Source: an uncultured Methylotenera sp.
Lineage (GTDB): Bacteria; Pseudomonadota; Gammaproteobacteria; Burkholderiales; Methylophilaceae
DNA: 19,378 nt
Direction of reading: 5' to 3'
Assembly: GCF_946479685.1 (NCBI RefSeq)
Contig: NZ_CAMLGS010000038.1
Location: 1 to 19,378, forward strand
Shown here: piece after piece, positions 7,387-16,011 of the stretch
Numbering within the stretch: the first letter of the stretch is position 1
How the letters are laid out: each line of letters opens with the position of its first letter
Translations under genes and position numbers: made by a program
Notes under the pieces: generated by a model
What the model was told of the DNA's origin: nothing
Databases searched by the model: none
What the model saw: the letters and a program-made list of their open reading frames with translations, nothing else

Positions 7387-8754
7387 ATGCACACCCTATC
7401 CCAATTACGCGCAGGCAAGCTATCCGGTATCAAGCGCCTTGACCTTTCCTGCCAGTTAACAGAGTTTCCTAGAGAAATTTTCGATCTGCGTGACTCGCTG
7501 GAGATTCTTAACTTATCGAATAATGCACTCAACAGCCTGCCTGATGACTTGTGCAAATTACACAAGCTACGCATTATATTCTGCTCAGAAAACAACTTTA
7601 CCGAACTACCCGAAGTGTTAGGCAAATGCTCTAATCTGGAAATGATAGGATTCAAATCCAATCAGATTCACAAAGTTGCAGCCTCAGCGTTACCCGCCAA
7701 ATTGCGCTGGTTGATTTTGACCGATAATAAAATTGCAGAGTTACCGCCGGAGCTAGGTAATTGCACTGCACTACAAAAACTGATGCTCGCGGGTAATCGC
7801 TTGCAAGATTTACCGGCATCGATGGCCGCCTGTACCAAACTAGAGTTACTGCGCATCTCTGCAAACAGCTTCACTTGCTTGCCGCACTGGCTGCTTTCGC
7901 TGCCTCGCCTTGCTTGGCTGGCTTACGCAGGCAATCCATTAAGCGATGTGCATGAAGCAGCTACACTGAATCAGCAAAATATTCCACTGATTGATTGGGA
8001 CAAACTTAATATTCAGCAACAGCTGGGTGAAGGCGCATCCGGCACCATTTACCATGCAACTTATCAAGTAGAGGGCCTGACCTCCCCTGTTGCTGTTAAG
8101 TTGTTTAAAGGTGAGGTAACCAGTGATGGCCTACCTGATAGTGAGCAGCGTGCCAGCATTGCCGCCGGCGCGCATGCTGGGCTTATCCCTATTATAGGAA
8201 AAGTGACTGGGCACCCTGAAAATCAATCCGGCTTGGTCATGTCGTTAATCCCGCCTCATTTTGTTAACCTAGCTGGCCCACCTAGCTTAGCCTCTTGTAC
8301 CCGTGACTGCTATGCAGAACAAACCAGCTTTAGTTTACCGTCGGTGCTGAGCATCGCCTTACGCATGACCAGTGTAGCGCAACACCTGCACGCACAAGGT
8401 ATTATGCATGGAGATTTTTATGCGCATAATATTCTGTGGGACGAGCACCATGACTGTTTACTTGGTGATTTTGGCGCGGCTTCTTTTGTTCCGCAGCACA
8501 ATATCCTACTGGCATCCAGCCTGGAGCGCATAGAAGTACGCGCATTTTCCTGCCTACTTGAGGAGTTGCTTGAGCACTGCCAGCCGCTTGAAAATCATCA
8601 CGCCCCTGAGGATAAACACATTATGGATGCTTTAGGTATACTGCGGCAGCGTTGCGCTCAGCCAGAAACCACTATGCGGCCAGCGTTTAGCGAGATAACA
8701 TATACCCTAAATATACTGGCTAAAAACGCCAGCAACACCCTAGCAACCATTTAA
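7387..8754 (+). CDS. Leucine-rich-repeat protein kinase (Hanks-type fusion)
   Basis: Predicted cytoplasmic Ser/Thr-type protein kinase fused to leucine-rich repeats, 455 residues with no signal peptide or membrane span. Residues about 15-183 hold seven or so LRR units of the LxxLxLSxNxLxxLP type (for example LEILNLSNNALNSLP, LQKLMLAGNRLQDLP). The kinase domain follows (about 206-445): glycine loop GEGASG (214-219), VAVK with Lys238, catalytic loop HGDFYAHN with Asp343 and Asn348, and DFG at 361-363. No APE motif is seen and the activation segment is short, so it is a compact kinase. The overall pattern matches a known bacterial LRR-kinase family of unknown role. The start lacks a well-placed ribosome site (AGGA is 15 nt away). 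The next gene begins 10 nt after its stop, so the two are probably cotranscribed. Confidence 0.88.
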   Translation: MHTLSQLRAGKLSGIKRLDLSCQLTEFPREIFDLRDSLEILNLSNNALNSLPDDLCKLHKLRIIFCSENNFTELPEVLGKCSNLEMIGFKSNQIHKVAASALPAKLRWLILTDNKIAELPPELGNCTALQKLMLAGNRLQDLPASMAACTKLELLRISANSFTCLPHWLLSLPRLAWLAYAGNPLSDVHEAATLNQQNIPLIDWDKLNIQQQLGEGASGTIYHATYQVEGLTSPVAVKLFKGEVTSDGLPDSEQRASIAAGAHAGLIPIIGKVTGHPENQSGLVMSLIPPHFVNLAGPPSLASCTRDCYAEQTSFSLPSVLSIALRMTSVAQHLHAQGIMHGDFYAHNILWDEHHDCLLGDFGAASFVPQHNILLASSLERIEVRAFSCLLEELLEHCQPLENHHAPEDKHIMDALGILRQRCAQPETTMRPAFSEITYTLNILAKNASNTLATI

Positions 8755-8764
8755 GGTTAACTCC

Positions 8765-9229
8765 ATGATTTTGGATACCCTCCCTAACGCACACCGCTAT
8801 GCCAACCTGCATCCGCTGTTTGCTAAAGTGTTTGACTACATACAAAACGTCAGCCTCCATACACTGGCACCCGGCAAGCACGCGATTGCAGGTGATGATT
8901 TGTTTGTCATTATTGAGCATGTGCAAGGCCGCAGCAGAGAGTCCACTCAGCTGGAGTGTCACCGCAAATATATTGACATTCAACTGGTATTAGATGGTGT
9001 GGATGAAATGGGCTGGAAGTCTCTTGCTGACTGCCAAAACCCGATAGATGACTACAACGCAACATATGATGTGCAGCTGTTCAATGCTATGCCTACTACT
9101 TGGGTTGCCACACCTGCCAATTCTTTCTGCATCTTCTTCCCGGAGGATGCACATACCGCATTGGTAGGTACCGGTAGCATACACAAAGCGGTGTTTAAAG
9201 TAGCGGTAGCGCCAAGCAAGCCTGCTTAA
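8765..9229 (+). CDS. YhcH/YjgK/YiaL family protein (DUF386)
   Basis: Small cytoplasmic beta-barrel protein of the YhcH/YiaL/TabA family, 154 residues, the normal size. Members are linked to sugar metabolism (sialic acid, xylulose) and, for TabA, to biofilm and toxin-antitoxin control; the exact reaction is not established. The signature [14 protein letters not shown] (about 62-75) and [12 protein letters not shown] (about 124-135) are present, with Glu64, His66 and His130 as likely metal ligands. AAGGT upstream serves as ribosome site. It follows the LRR-kinase gene by 10 nt. Its stop (9227-9229) overlaps the stop of the convergent copper ATPase gene, so the two transcripts must overlap or end within each other. 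Confidence 0.9.
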   Translation: MILDTLPNAHRYANLHPLFAKVFDYIQNVSLHTLAPGKHAIAGDDLFVIIEHVQGRSRESTQLECHRKYIDIQLVLDGVDEMGWKSLADCQNPIDDYNATYDVQLFNAMPTTWVATPANSFCIFFPEDAHTALVGTGSIHKAVFKVAVAPSKPA

Positions 9230-11454
9230 GTGCGTGATGACGGACGCCAGAGTTTAAGTAGCAGCGCATTGGAAATCACGCTCACGCTGCTTAGTGCCAT
9301 TGCTGCGCCAGCTAACACGGGACTTAATATACCCATTGCCGCAAGCGGGATGCCCACCACGTTATAGACAAATGCCCAGAATAAATTTTGCCGGATTTTT
9401 TGATAACTGCGTTTAGAGATATCAATCGCCTGTGCAATCAAGGCTGGGTCACCGCGCATCAGCGTAATGCCTGATGTGTGCATCGCCACATCGGTACCAC
9501 TAGACATAGCAACACCCACATCTGCCACCGCAAGCGCTGGCGCATCATTCAAACCGTCGCCCACCATGGCCACCAGACCATCTTGCTTGAGCTGAGCCAC
9601 AATATTGGCTTTTTCATCCGGCAGCACTTGCGCATAAAATTGAGAAATTCCCAATTGATTCGCAACATTGGCAGCACTGCCTTGGTTATCGCCAGAGATC
9701 AGCACGGTTTTGATGCCGAGATCTGATAAAGCAGCAATGGCTGGCTGCGCTGTCGGTTTTACCGTGTCACCAAAGGCAAAATAACCTAGCAATTTAGGCG
9801 CGAAATTATCTAGCGTTCTTGCCTGCGCTATCCATGACACGCTGTGCCCAGCTTGCTCCAGTATTAGCGCATCGTCTTTGTATTTAGAGAGACTGACCTT
9901 TAACTCAGTCATTAGACGCGTACTGCCGACATATAGCTTCCGCCCGCTCACTTCACCCATTACACCTTTACCCGCCAGCGCCTGTACGCCATGTGCTAGC
10001 TCGAGGACCAAGCCTTTAGCATGCGCGGCATCTATTACGGCCTTTGCTAACGGATGTTCACTACCCGCCTGCAAGCTCGCTGCCAACATCAGCAGTTGCT
10101 CCTTATCCTCAGCATTGGCTTCTGTAGCGGTAGATTGCATAGCAAGCAACTTAGGATGCCCTTCAGTAAGCGTACCAGTTTTATCAAACGCTACGGTTTT
10201 AAGTGCATGCGCCAGTTCTAATGCTTCTGCATCCTTAATTAAAATACCATGCTGTGCAGCAACACCAGTACCCACCATAATCGCGGTAGGCGTTGCCAAA
10301 CCGAGCGCACATGGGCAGGCAATCACGAGTACGGTTACCGCGTTAATAATGGCGGCCTCCCAGTTACCATTGTAGAGCCCCCAAGCCAGTAATGTCAGTG
10401 CGGCAATCGCCATCACTATCGGCACAAAAACCGCACTTACTTTATCCACCAGGCGCTGGATAGGCGCTTTTTTCGCTTGTGCGGATTCAACTAAGCGCAC
10501 GATACGCGCCAACACAGTTTCTGCGCCCACCGCTGTGGTTTGAACGTATAACACACCCTCGCCGTTCATGGCTCCGCCAGTGACTTTATCACCCACTTTT
10601 TTAGCCACAGGCAAGCTTTCGCCGGTAATTAAAGACTCATCCACTTGGCTCTCACCTTGCTCTACATTGCCATCCACCGCAATGCGCTCACCAGGTCGCA
10701 CCAACACAACATCACCCACTTGCACCTGTGTAATTGAGATTTGTTGCGTCTGCCCATGACTGACCACAGTTGCAAATTCTGGCCTTAAGGTGTTAAGGGC
10801 ACGAATTGCCTGTGTTGTTTGTGACTTAGCACGGCTTTCCAGCCACTTTCCAAACAACACCAAGGTAATAACTATCGTCGATGACTCAAAATACAAGTGA
10901 TGCAGAGTAGCGCCGTGTGAGGGGATCAGTAACAAATACACACTTAAACCATAAGCCGCAGATGTGCCGATAGCAACCAGTAAATCCATATTACCGGCTT
11001 TGGCTTTAAGCGCATGCCAACCCGCCTGATAAAAGCGCCAGCCTAGCCAAAACTGCACAGGCGTAGCTAATAACCATTGCAGCCAGCCCGGGATTTGCCC
11101 TTGCCACCCTAACCATTGGGCAACCATAGCAATCACCAGTGGTAATGAGAGTAAAGCAGCTAGTGCACTTGGCCACCATAGATGTTGTTTGTCGGCATTA
11201 GCTAAATGCTCAACCCTATCCTGCTCTGCGCTTAATAAATGTGCCTGATAACCGGCGGCTACTACCGCATCGACTAACTGCTGTGTCGTCACTTTATCGA
11301 TAGCAGCGACCTGTGCGGTTTCTAAGGCAAGGTTAATTTCAGCGCTAGTCACGCCAGGCACTTTAAGTAATGCCTTTTCAACACGGTTTGCGCAAGAGGC
11401 ACAAGTCATGCCCTTAATTGCAAAGCTCCATTCACTATTTGCTTGATTCGCCAT
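9226..11454 (-). CDS. copA: Copper-translocating P-type ATPase (P1B-1)
   Basis: Inner-membrane Cu(I) exporter, 742 residues. In order: one N-terminal heavy-metal-binding domain with GMTCASC (Cys18, Cys21), membrane helices, actuator motif TGES (277-280), the transmembrane metal site CPC (380-382), the phosphorylation motif DKTGTLT with Asp424, the SEHPLA motif of P1B ATPases (His467-Pro468), GDGLNDAP (632-639), and the C-terminal YN (697-698) and MALSS (719-723) signatures that mark Cu(I) specificity. Only one HMA domain is present, whereas E. coli CopA has two. No copper chaperone or CueR-type regulator gene is next to it, and no clear CueR operator was found in the 96-bp gap before the divergent gene. 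Its 3' end overlaps the YhcH-family gene by 4 nt. Confidence 0.95.
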   Translation of the reverse strand: MANQANSEWSFAIKGMTCASCANRVEKALLKVPGVTSAEINLALETAQVAAIDKVTTQQLVDAVVAAGYQAHLLSAEQDRVEHLANADKQHLWWPSALAALLSLPLVIAMVAQWLGWQGQIPGWLQWLLATPVQFWLGWRFYQAGWHALKAKAGNMDLLVAIGTSAAYGLSVYLLLIPSHGATLHHLYFESSTIVITLVLFGKWLESRAKSQTTQAIRALNTLRPEFATVVSHGQTQQISITQVQVGDVVLVRPGERIAVDGNVEQGESQVDESLITGESLPVAKKVGDKVTGGAMNGEGVLYVQTTAVGAETVLARIVRLVESAQAKKAPIQRLVDKVSAVFVPIVMAIAALTLLAWGLYNGNWEAAIINAVTVLVIACPCALGLATPTAIMVGTGVAAQHGILIKDAEALELAHALKTVAFDKTGTLTEGHPKLLAMQSTATEANAEDKEQLLMLAASLQAGSEHPLAKAVIDAAHAKGLVLELAHGVQALAGKGVMGEVSGRKLYVGSTRLMTELKVSLSKYKDDALILEQAGHSVSWIAQARTLDNFAPKLLGYFAFGDTVKPTAQPAIAALSDLGIKTVLISGDNQGSAANVANQLGISQFYAQVLPDEKANIVAQLKQDGLVAMVGDGLNDAPALAVADVGVAMSSGTDVAMHTSGITLMRGDPALIAQAIDISKRSYQKIRQNLFWAFVYNVVGIPLAAMGILSPVLAGAAMALSSVSVISNALLLKLWRPSSRT

Positions 11455-11550
11455 GATTTTTTAATATCGAGAAAGATGATTGTGTTGGTAATCTATTATA
11501 ATCCTCGACTATTCAATTCACCCTAAACTTTTGTATAGAAACGAGCAATC

Positions 11551-12483
11551 ATGGCCGGGGCTAGTCTTTTAACGCTGATTGATGATATTGCAACCATCTT
11601 AGATGATGTATCTGTCATGACCAAAGTCGCGGCAAAAAAAACCGCAGGCGTATTGGGCGACGACCTAGCGCTCAATGCGCAGCAAGTTACTGGTGTTAAT
11701 GCCGATAGAGAGCTGCCAGTAGTATGGGCTGTTGCTAAGGGCTCGGCAGTTAACAAAATCATTCTGGTACCGTTGGCATTAGTGATTAGTGCGCTAGCAA
11801 ATTGGCTAGTAATGCCATTACTGATGTTAGGTGGCTTGTTTCTGTGCTTTGAAGGCGTGGAAAAACTATTCCATAAATTTTTTCATGCGGAACATGATGT
11901 CCATCATGACCCTAAAAAGTTAATCGGTCAGGATGAAAGCAAAGCCTTGGAAGTATTAGAACAAGAAAAGATTAAAGGGGCGATTCGCACCGACTTTGTA
12001 CTCTCGGCTGAAATCATTGTAATCACTTTAGGCACCGTGGCAACTGCGGCATTTGCACAACAGATATTAGTACTGACAGCGATTGCTGTAGTGATGACGG
12101 TTGGGGTTTATGGCTTGGTAGCCGGCATTGTAAAACTGGACGATGGCGGCTTGTATCTAGCCAGTAGCAAAGGCTACACCATACTCGACAGCTTAAAACG
12201 TAAACTTGGTTTCGGTATTTTATGGTTTGCGCCACACATGATGAAAACTTTATCAGTGGTAGGTACAGCCGCGATGTTCTTGGTCGGCGGTGCAATTCTA
12301 GTGCATGGTATTCCTGCGCTGCATCATGCAATAGAGCATACAGCCAGCGCCATAAGTAATGGCTTGTTACAAAGCATTACACCTACTTTGCTAAACGGAT
12401 TATTTGGTGTTATCGCAGGCATTGTAACCTTGGTGGCAATGCTGCTTGTTAAAAAAACAATATCAGTTACTAAAGCGAGCTAA
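11551..12483 (+). CDS. DUF808 inner-membrane protein (YedI family)
   Basis: Integral membrane protein of unknown function, 310 residues, as usual for the YedI/DUF808 family. The N-terminus [21 protein letters not shown] and the following [19 protein letters not shown] and [13 protein letters not shown] segments are the family signature. Hydrophobic spans are seen at about 68-100, 152-195, 230-255 and 280-300. A His-rich stretch ([13 protein letters not shown], 108-120) lies between the first two and could bind metal, though this is only suggested by composition. The start has no strong ribosome site. The stop overlaps the start of the SemiSWEET gene by one base (TAATG), so translation of the two is probably coupled. 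It is divergent from the copper ATPase gene. Confidence 0.88.
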   Translation: MAGASLLTLIDDIATILDDVSVMTKVAAKKTAGVLGDDLALNAQQVTGVNADRELPVVWAVAKGSAVNKIILVPLALVISALANWLVMPLLMLGGLFLCFEGVEKLFHKFFHAEHDVHHDPKKLIGQDESKALEVLEQEKIKGAIRTDFVLSAEIIVITLGTVATAAFAQQILVLTAIAVVMTVGVYGLVAGIVKLDDGGLYLASSKGYTILDSLKRKLGFGILWFAPHMMKTLSVVGTAAMFLVGGAILVHGIPALHHAIEHTASAISNGLLQSITPTLLNGLFGVIAGIVTLVAMLLVKKTISVTKAS

Positions 12484-12758
12484 TGTTGAATACGACAGAT
12501 TTTATTGGCTATTTATCCGCATTTTTGACGACATTTGCGTTTGTGCCGCAAGCACTGCACTCCTGGAAAACGAGAGATTTATCCGGCGTATCGCTGCCTA
12601 TGTACAGCATCTTTAGCTTGGGCGTGTTCGGCTGGTTGGTGTATGGCATCCTGATGACATGCTGGCCGATTATCGTTGCCAACAGCGTCACCTTTATGCT
12701 GGCCTGCGTAGTGCTTTATCTAAAAATCACGCACGCCAACCAAACAGCATCTAACTAA
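12483..12758 (+). CDS. SemiSWEET sugar transporter (PQ-loop/MtN3 family)
   Basis: Small three-helix membrane protein that works as a dimer to carry sugars. The 91-residue length is typical. The PQ motif is FVPQ (Pro22-Gln23) in helix 1; helix 2 follows GVSLPMYSIFSLGVFGWLVYGI in outline, with GVSLPMYSI and FGWLVYGI as key parts; Asn67 in IIVANSVTF of helix 3 matches the conserved pore asparagine of the family. The ATG at 12483 shares its A with the stop codon of the DUF808 gene. The transported sugar cannot be told from sequence. It converges on the SGNH esterase gene with only 8 nt between stops. Confidence 0.9.
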   Translation: MLNTTDFIGYLSAFLTTFAFVPQALHSWKTRDLSGVSLPMYSIFSLGVFGWLVYGILMTCWPIIVANSVTFMLACVVLYLKITHANQTASN

Positions 12759-12766
12759 ATTTATGC

Positions 12767-13408
12767 TTAATGCTTTAATAAGCCTAAATCAGCCAAAGAC
12801 TTCTTTAAATCACTAGCTACAATGCGATAGCCCTCGGCATTTGGATGCACAGGGTCTGATTTGAGGCTGTTTTTACCCAGCACCTCTGAAAATACGTTTT
12901 CCACCAGTGGCGTTTTGGTGTGTTCTGCCAGCTTTTCATACAATGGATGATCCTCCAGACTGCCCAACGCGGCCCCTATCGGACTAAACTTGGGAATGGC
13001 AATTAATACAGTATTGATATTGCGCGCTTTGCTCTTGGTTAATATGGCGCTCAGATTACGCACAGTTTCGCTTTCTGGGATGTGGCGCAGAAAATCATTA
13101 CCTCCTAGCTCTACGATAAGTAAATCAATTTTTTGCGTGCCATTATCATGTGCTGCCAATAGTGCATCTAGCCGCTCCAAGCCTTCAGCAGAGGTATTGC
13201 CCGGTACGCCAGCATTGATAATGCTCCATCCGGTACTGCTGCTCAATAAACTCACGTAATCCTCACCGTCAGCTGCGCCAGTACCGTAGGTAAGACTATC
13301 CCCTAACGCAACTACGTTAGCATTGGCAGATAGCGCACTAAACTGCTGACCACCGCTACAAGCAACTAGTAATAGAAAAACAGCCCCAAGCAACACATTT
13401 TTAATCAT
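12767..13408 (-). CDS. SGNH/GDSL-type lipoprotein esterase (TesA/arylesterase-like)
   Basis: Predicted outer- or inner-membrane lipoprotein hydrolase of the SGNH fold that cleaves ester or thioester bonds, 213 residues. The N-terminus ends in a lipobox LVAC with Cys17 as the lipidation site. The four blocks are GDSLTYG with nucleophile Ser38, NAGVPGNTS, GGND with Asn104, and DPVHPN with Asp185 and His188. E. coli TesA has the same block arrangement but is not a lipoprotein. An AGGAT ribosome site (13414-13418 on the minus strand) precedes the ATG. It begins 15 nt after the stop of the PQQ-type gene, so both probably share one mRNA, and both products are lipoproteins. The substrate is unknown. 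Confidence 0.9.
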   Translation of the reverse strand: MIKNVLLGAVFLLLVACSGGQQFSALSANANVVALGDSLTYGTGAADGEDYVSLLSSSTGWSIINAGVPGNTSAEGLERLDALLAAHDNGTQKIDLLIVELGGNDFLRHIPESETVRNLSAILTKSKARNINTVLIAIPKFSPIGAALGSLEDHPLYEKLAEHTKTPLVENVFSEVLGKNSLKSDPVHPNAEGYRIVASDLKKSLADLGLLKH

Positions 13409-13423
13409 AGAATATCCTATAGG

Positions 13424-15214
13424 TTAATGCAGGGCGTAAACCAGCACTTCATCTCCAGCGGGAAAGCCAAAAATAGCATTGCCGCCAGCAACCACGGCTA
13501 CATACTGCACACCATCAACCTCATAACTAATCGGTGGTGCATTTACCCCGGCAGTGGCTTTAGATTGCCAGAGTTGCTGCCCATTGCCGCTATTGTATGC
13601 CTTAAAGTAGCCATTACCCTCACCCATAAATACCAAGCCACCACGTGTCACCAGCAAACCACCCATTAACGGTTGCTCGGTTTTTACTTGCCAGCGCATT
13701 TTGCCGGTAGTTAAGTTAATAGCTGATAATAACCCCCAGCGCGCATCGCTAGTTGGCTCAGATGAAACGTACTGAATGGCTGGCAAATCGCCCTTGGCCG
13801 GTTCGTCCACTAAGGTATATTTAATCGGCGCATGTATGCCAGCCACATAACTGGTTTGGCTGCTTTCATCCAATGCGCTGGGGCTCCAATTGGAACCACC
13901 AAGTATGCCTGGATATAGCACCGTGCCCTCTTTGGTAGCTTTGGCGAACATATTGTGTTGCGGTACAAACGCCTCCGATTTACTTAGCAAAGCGCCGGTT
14001 TCCCTATCATTGACGTAATACCAGCCAGTTTTACCAGCTTGGCCGACGGCTGCTATTTTTTTACCGTTTTTCATATAATCAAACAGTACTGGTGGGCTTG
14101 CCACATCGTAGCCCCAAACATCATGCGGTACTTGCTGATAATGCCATTTAATCTTACCGGTTTCCGTGTTTAAGGCAACCAACGATACGGTGTAGAGATT
14201 ATCACCCGGGCGTGATACGTCGTTCATCTGCGGTGATGGATTGCCGGTACCAAAGAACAAAGTATTGGTTTTGGTATCGATAGCAGGTGTGGTCCACGCA
14301 GAGCCGCCACCAAACTTCCAGGCATCCTGGTGTGTCTTCAGATTCTCTTTTTCAGCAGCAATATCACGATTAAGCGCCACGCCATCAGAGGTAGTTTCTG
14401 TAAACTTCCCCTCCCAGCCTTGCGATGGAATCGTGTCAAACTGCCATACTTTATTGCCATTATTTATATCGTATGCTGCCAAAAAGCCAGGGCGCCCATA
14501 TTGGCCACTAACCCCTACTACAGCTCCCAGCGGCGCATCCAATCGCGGCTGGTCAATGTGCAGGCCATAACCTACCCCGGTGACCCCTACAATAACCTTG
14601 CCGTGGTACACCACGGGTGCCATGGCGATACCAATACCAGTGCCACCATAGATTTCTTTTTTACTTTTAGCATCTGCTTTACTGAGTAAGCCTGTGTTTT
14701 CAGTTAAAGCGGTATCTTCTGCTACATCAATATCCCATAGCTTATGCCCGGATTTTGCATCTAAGGCGATAAGCCTAGCATCCACAGTGCCGATGAATAC
14801 TTTGCCATCACTCACGGCTACACCACGGTTAGCCGGGCCACAACACATTTTCCAATCTGCTTTACGGTTATGCTGGTAGCGCCAAATCTCTTTGCCGGTC
14901 TTTGCATCCAAAGCGACTACGTGATTAAAAGGCAAAGCTACATACATAACGCCAGCCTGCACGATAGGCGTGGCTTGAAAGCTTGCGGATACACCGGTTT
15001 TAAATGACCATGCGAGTGAGAGCTTGTTGATATTTTGCGTGTTGATTTGCGTTAAGGGTGATAAGCGCTGGTTGGTGTAATCACCACCGTGCACAGGCCA
15101 GTCTTTTTCTATAGAGGCTGTATGTTGATTACCTAAGCCAGAGCATGCGCTCAATGCAACTGTGGCCGTTATTAACAGTGGGGTTAACTGCTTTACACTC
15201 AAACGCTTATACAT
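13424..15214 (-). CDS. Lipoprotein PQQ-type quinoprotein dehydrogenase-like beta-propeller protein
   Basis: Resembles PQQ-dependent alcohol and glucose dehydrogenases, which oxidise substrates in the periplasm; 596 residues. A lipobox LSAC (Cys24) suggests membrane anchoring instead of a soluble enzyme. Propeller repeats such as VVALDAKTGKEIWRY and LIALDAKSGHKLWDI are clear. Conserved points by comparison with methanol dehydrogenase are the adjacent Cys124-Cys125 (CCGPANRG), Trp307 (GGSAWTTPAID) under the PQQ ring, Asn325 (GTGNPSP), and Lys395 (AGKTGWYYV) in place of Arg331, as in membrane glucose dehydrogenase. The catalytic-Asp motif reads WGYD (367-370), giving Gly368 where Asp is usual, and a metal-ligand Glu position appears to be Gln238. 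It may therefore be an altered or non-catalytic relative. No cytochrome c domain is attached. An AAGGAT ribosome site precedes the ATG. Confidence 0.82.
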   Translation of the reverse strand: MYKRLSVKQLTPLLITATVALSACSGLGNQHTASIEKDWPVHGGDYTNQRLSPLTQINTQNINKLSLAWSFKTGVSASFQATPIVQAGVMYVALPFNHVVALDAKTGKEIWRYQHNRKADWKMCCGPANRGVAVSDGKVFIGTVDARLIALDAKSGHKLWDIDVAEDTALTENTGLLSKADAKSKKEIYGGTGIGIAMAPVVYHGKVIVGVTGVGYGLHIDQPRLDAPLGAVVGVSGQYGRPGFLAAYDINNGNKVWQFDTIPSQGWEGKFTETTSDGVALNRDIAAEKENLKTHQDAWKFGGGSAWTTPAIDTKTNTLFFGTGNPSPQMNDVSRPGDNLYTVSLVALNTETGKIKWHYQQVPHDVWGYDVASPPVLFDYMKNGKKIAAVGQAGKTGWYYVNDRETGALLSKSEAFVPQHNMFAKATKEGTVLYPGILGGSNWSPSALDESSQTSYVAGIHAPIKYTLVDEPAKGDLPAIQYVSSEPTSDARWGLLSAINLTTGKMRWQVKTEQPLMGGLLVTRGGLVFMGEGNGYFKAYNSGNGQQLWQSKATAGVNAPPISYEVDGVQYVAVVAGGNAIFGFPAGDEVLVYALH

Positions 15215-15261
15215 AAAAAAACATCCTTATATTTAGCTTCTATAGGCAAGGGCTGACTCAA

Positions 15262-15290
15262 AGTATACAGATGTGTATAGTTTTTGCCAA
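15262..15290 (-). promoter_or_regulatory. Promoter of the quinoprotein-esterase unit
   Basis: On the minus strand TTGGCA (15285-15290) is followed by 17 bases and TATACT (15262-15267). Transcription would begin near 15255, about 40 nt before the ATG. An inverted repeat TATACA-N4-TGTATA (15264-15279) covers the -10 box and part of the spacer and could be an operator. Confidence 0.65.
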
Positions 15291-15314
15291 CGCGCACTAT
15301 GCCACATCTTATCA

Positions 15315-15343
15315 CTGCCAATTAAGCGATATAGCGCTATACT
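15315..15343 (+). promoter_or_regulatory. Candidate promoter of the Cys/His membrane protein gene
   Basis: CTGCCA (15315-15320), 17 bases, then TATACT (15338-15343). A perfect 12-bp palindrome TATAGCGCTATA (15330-15341) overlaps the -10 box. The resulting leader would be about 68 nt. The -35 box matches only 4 of 6 consensus bases. Confidence 0.42.
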
Positions 15344-15417
15344 CATTAACAGGGAGCATCAAATCTGTACTGTCATTTATAGAAGCCATTAACCAGAACA
15401 TTGCATAAGGGATTTGC

Positions 15418-16011
15418 ATGAACGAACGAATTCAACAACTACTTAATCAAATTACCGAGCTGGAAGATGATTTACGAACTGCCTTAAATGAACAGCAATC
15501 CACCATCTTTTTCCAGATCAAAGGTAAGCGCGTTGAATTTGAAAAGTCGATGAAAGACACCCATAAACGCCTGAAAAGAAACTTTTTCACTTGGTTAGTC
15601 ACCAACCGCCCACAAAACTTGATTACCGGGCCGATCATTTACGCCATGATTATTCCCTTGGTCATTACCGATATTTTCATCACGTTTTATCAGTTCACCT
15701 GTTTTCCGATTTACGGCATTAAAAAAGTACGCAGAGCAGATTACATTATTTACGATAGGCAGCAACTGCACTATTTAAATTTTATTGAGAAGTTTCACTG
15801 CACTTACTGCGCGTATGGCAGCGGCATGATTTCCTACATTAGCGAAATTGTGGCGCGTACAGAACAATACTTCTGCCCGATTAAACATGCCAGAAAGATA
15901 CTAGGTACACATTCACGCTACGCGCGTTTTATAGATTACGGCGATGCTGAGCATTACCAGGAAAGACTGGAGCAATACAGGCGTGCGTTAAATAAGGAAA
16001 AACAAGGTTAA
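15418..16011 (+). CDS. Conserved membrane protein of unknown function with Cys/His motif
   Basis: I cannot assign a function. The 197-residue product has a charged, probably coiled-coil N-terminus (about 1-55, MNERIQQLLNQITELEDD at its start), a hydrophobic span at about 70-95 (GPIIYAMIIPLVITDIFITF), and a hydrophilic C-terminal half. The latter holds FHCTYCAYGSG with His127, Cys128 and Cys131, then ARTEQYFCPIKHARK with Cys153 and His157; these five residues could form a metal or haem-type site. The wording of this motif resembles an uncharacterised family seen in many Proteobacteria. A clear ribosome site AAGGGA lies at 15407-15412. It stands alone, divergent from the quinoprotein gene and convergent with the TonB-like gene. 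Confidence 0.82.
   Translation: MNERIQQLLNQITELEDDLRTALNEQQSTIFFQIKGKRVEFEKSMKDTHKRLKRNFFTWLVTNRPQNLITGPIIYAMIIPLVITDIFITFYQFTCFPIYGIKKVRRADYIIYDRQQLHYLNFIEKFHCTYCAYGSGMISYISEIVARTEQYFCPIKHARKILGTHSRYARFIDYGDAEHYQERLEQYRRALNKEKQG

Noticed and set aside
9878..10375. Open frame antisense to copA (165 codons)
   Set aside because: Composition is low-complexity Ala/Ser/Pro and mirrors copA codon use; no start signal or homology pattern.
11455..11550. CueR-type copper operator between copA and the DUF808 gene
   Set aside because: A TATAAT-like element is visible, but no MerR-type dyad with a long 19-20 bp spacer was found and neither strand gave a convincing -35 box.
12759..12800. Terminator between the convergent SemiSWEET and esterase genes
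   Set aside because: Only a 5-bp GCTTA/TAAGC pairing with a large A/T loop is present, too weak to call.
14241..14689. Overlapping open frames antisense to the quinoprotein gene
   Set aside because: No motif, no ribosome site, and the opposite strand carries a clear propeller protein.
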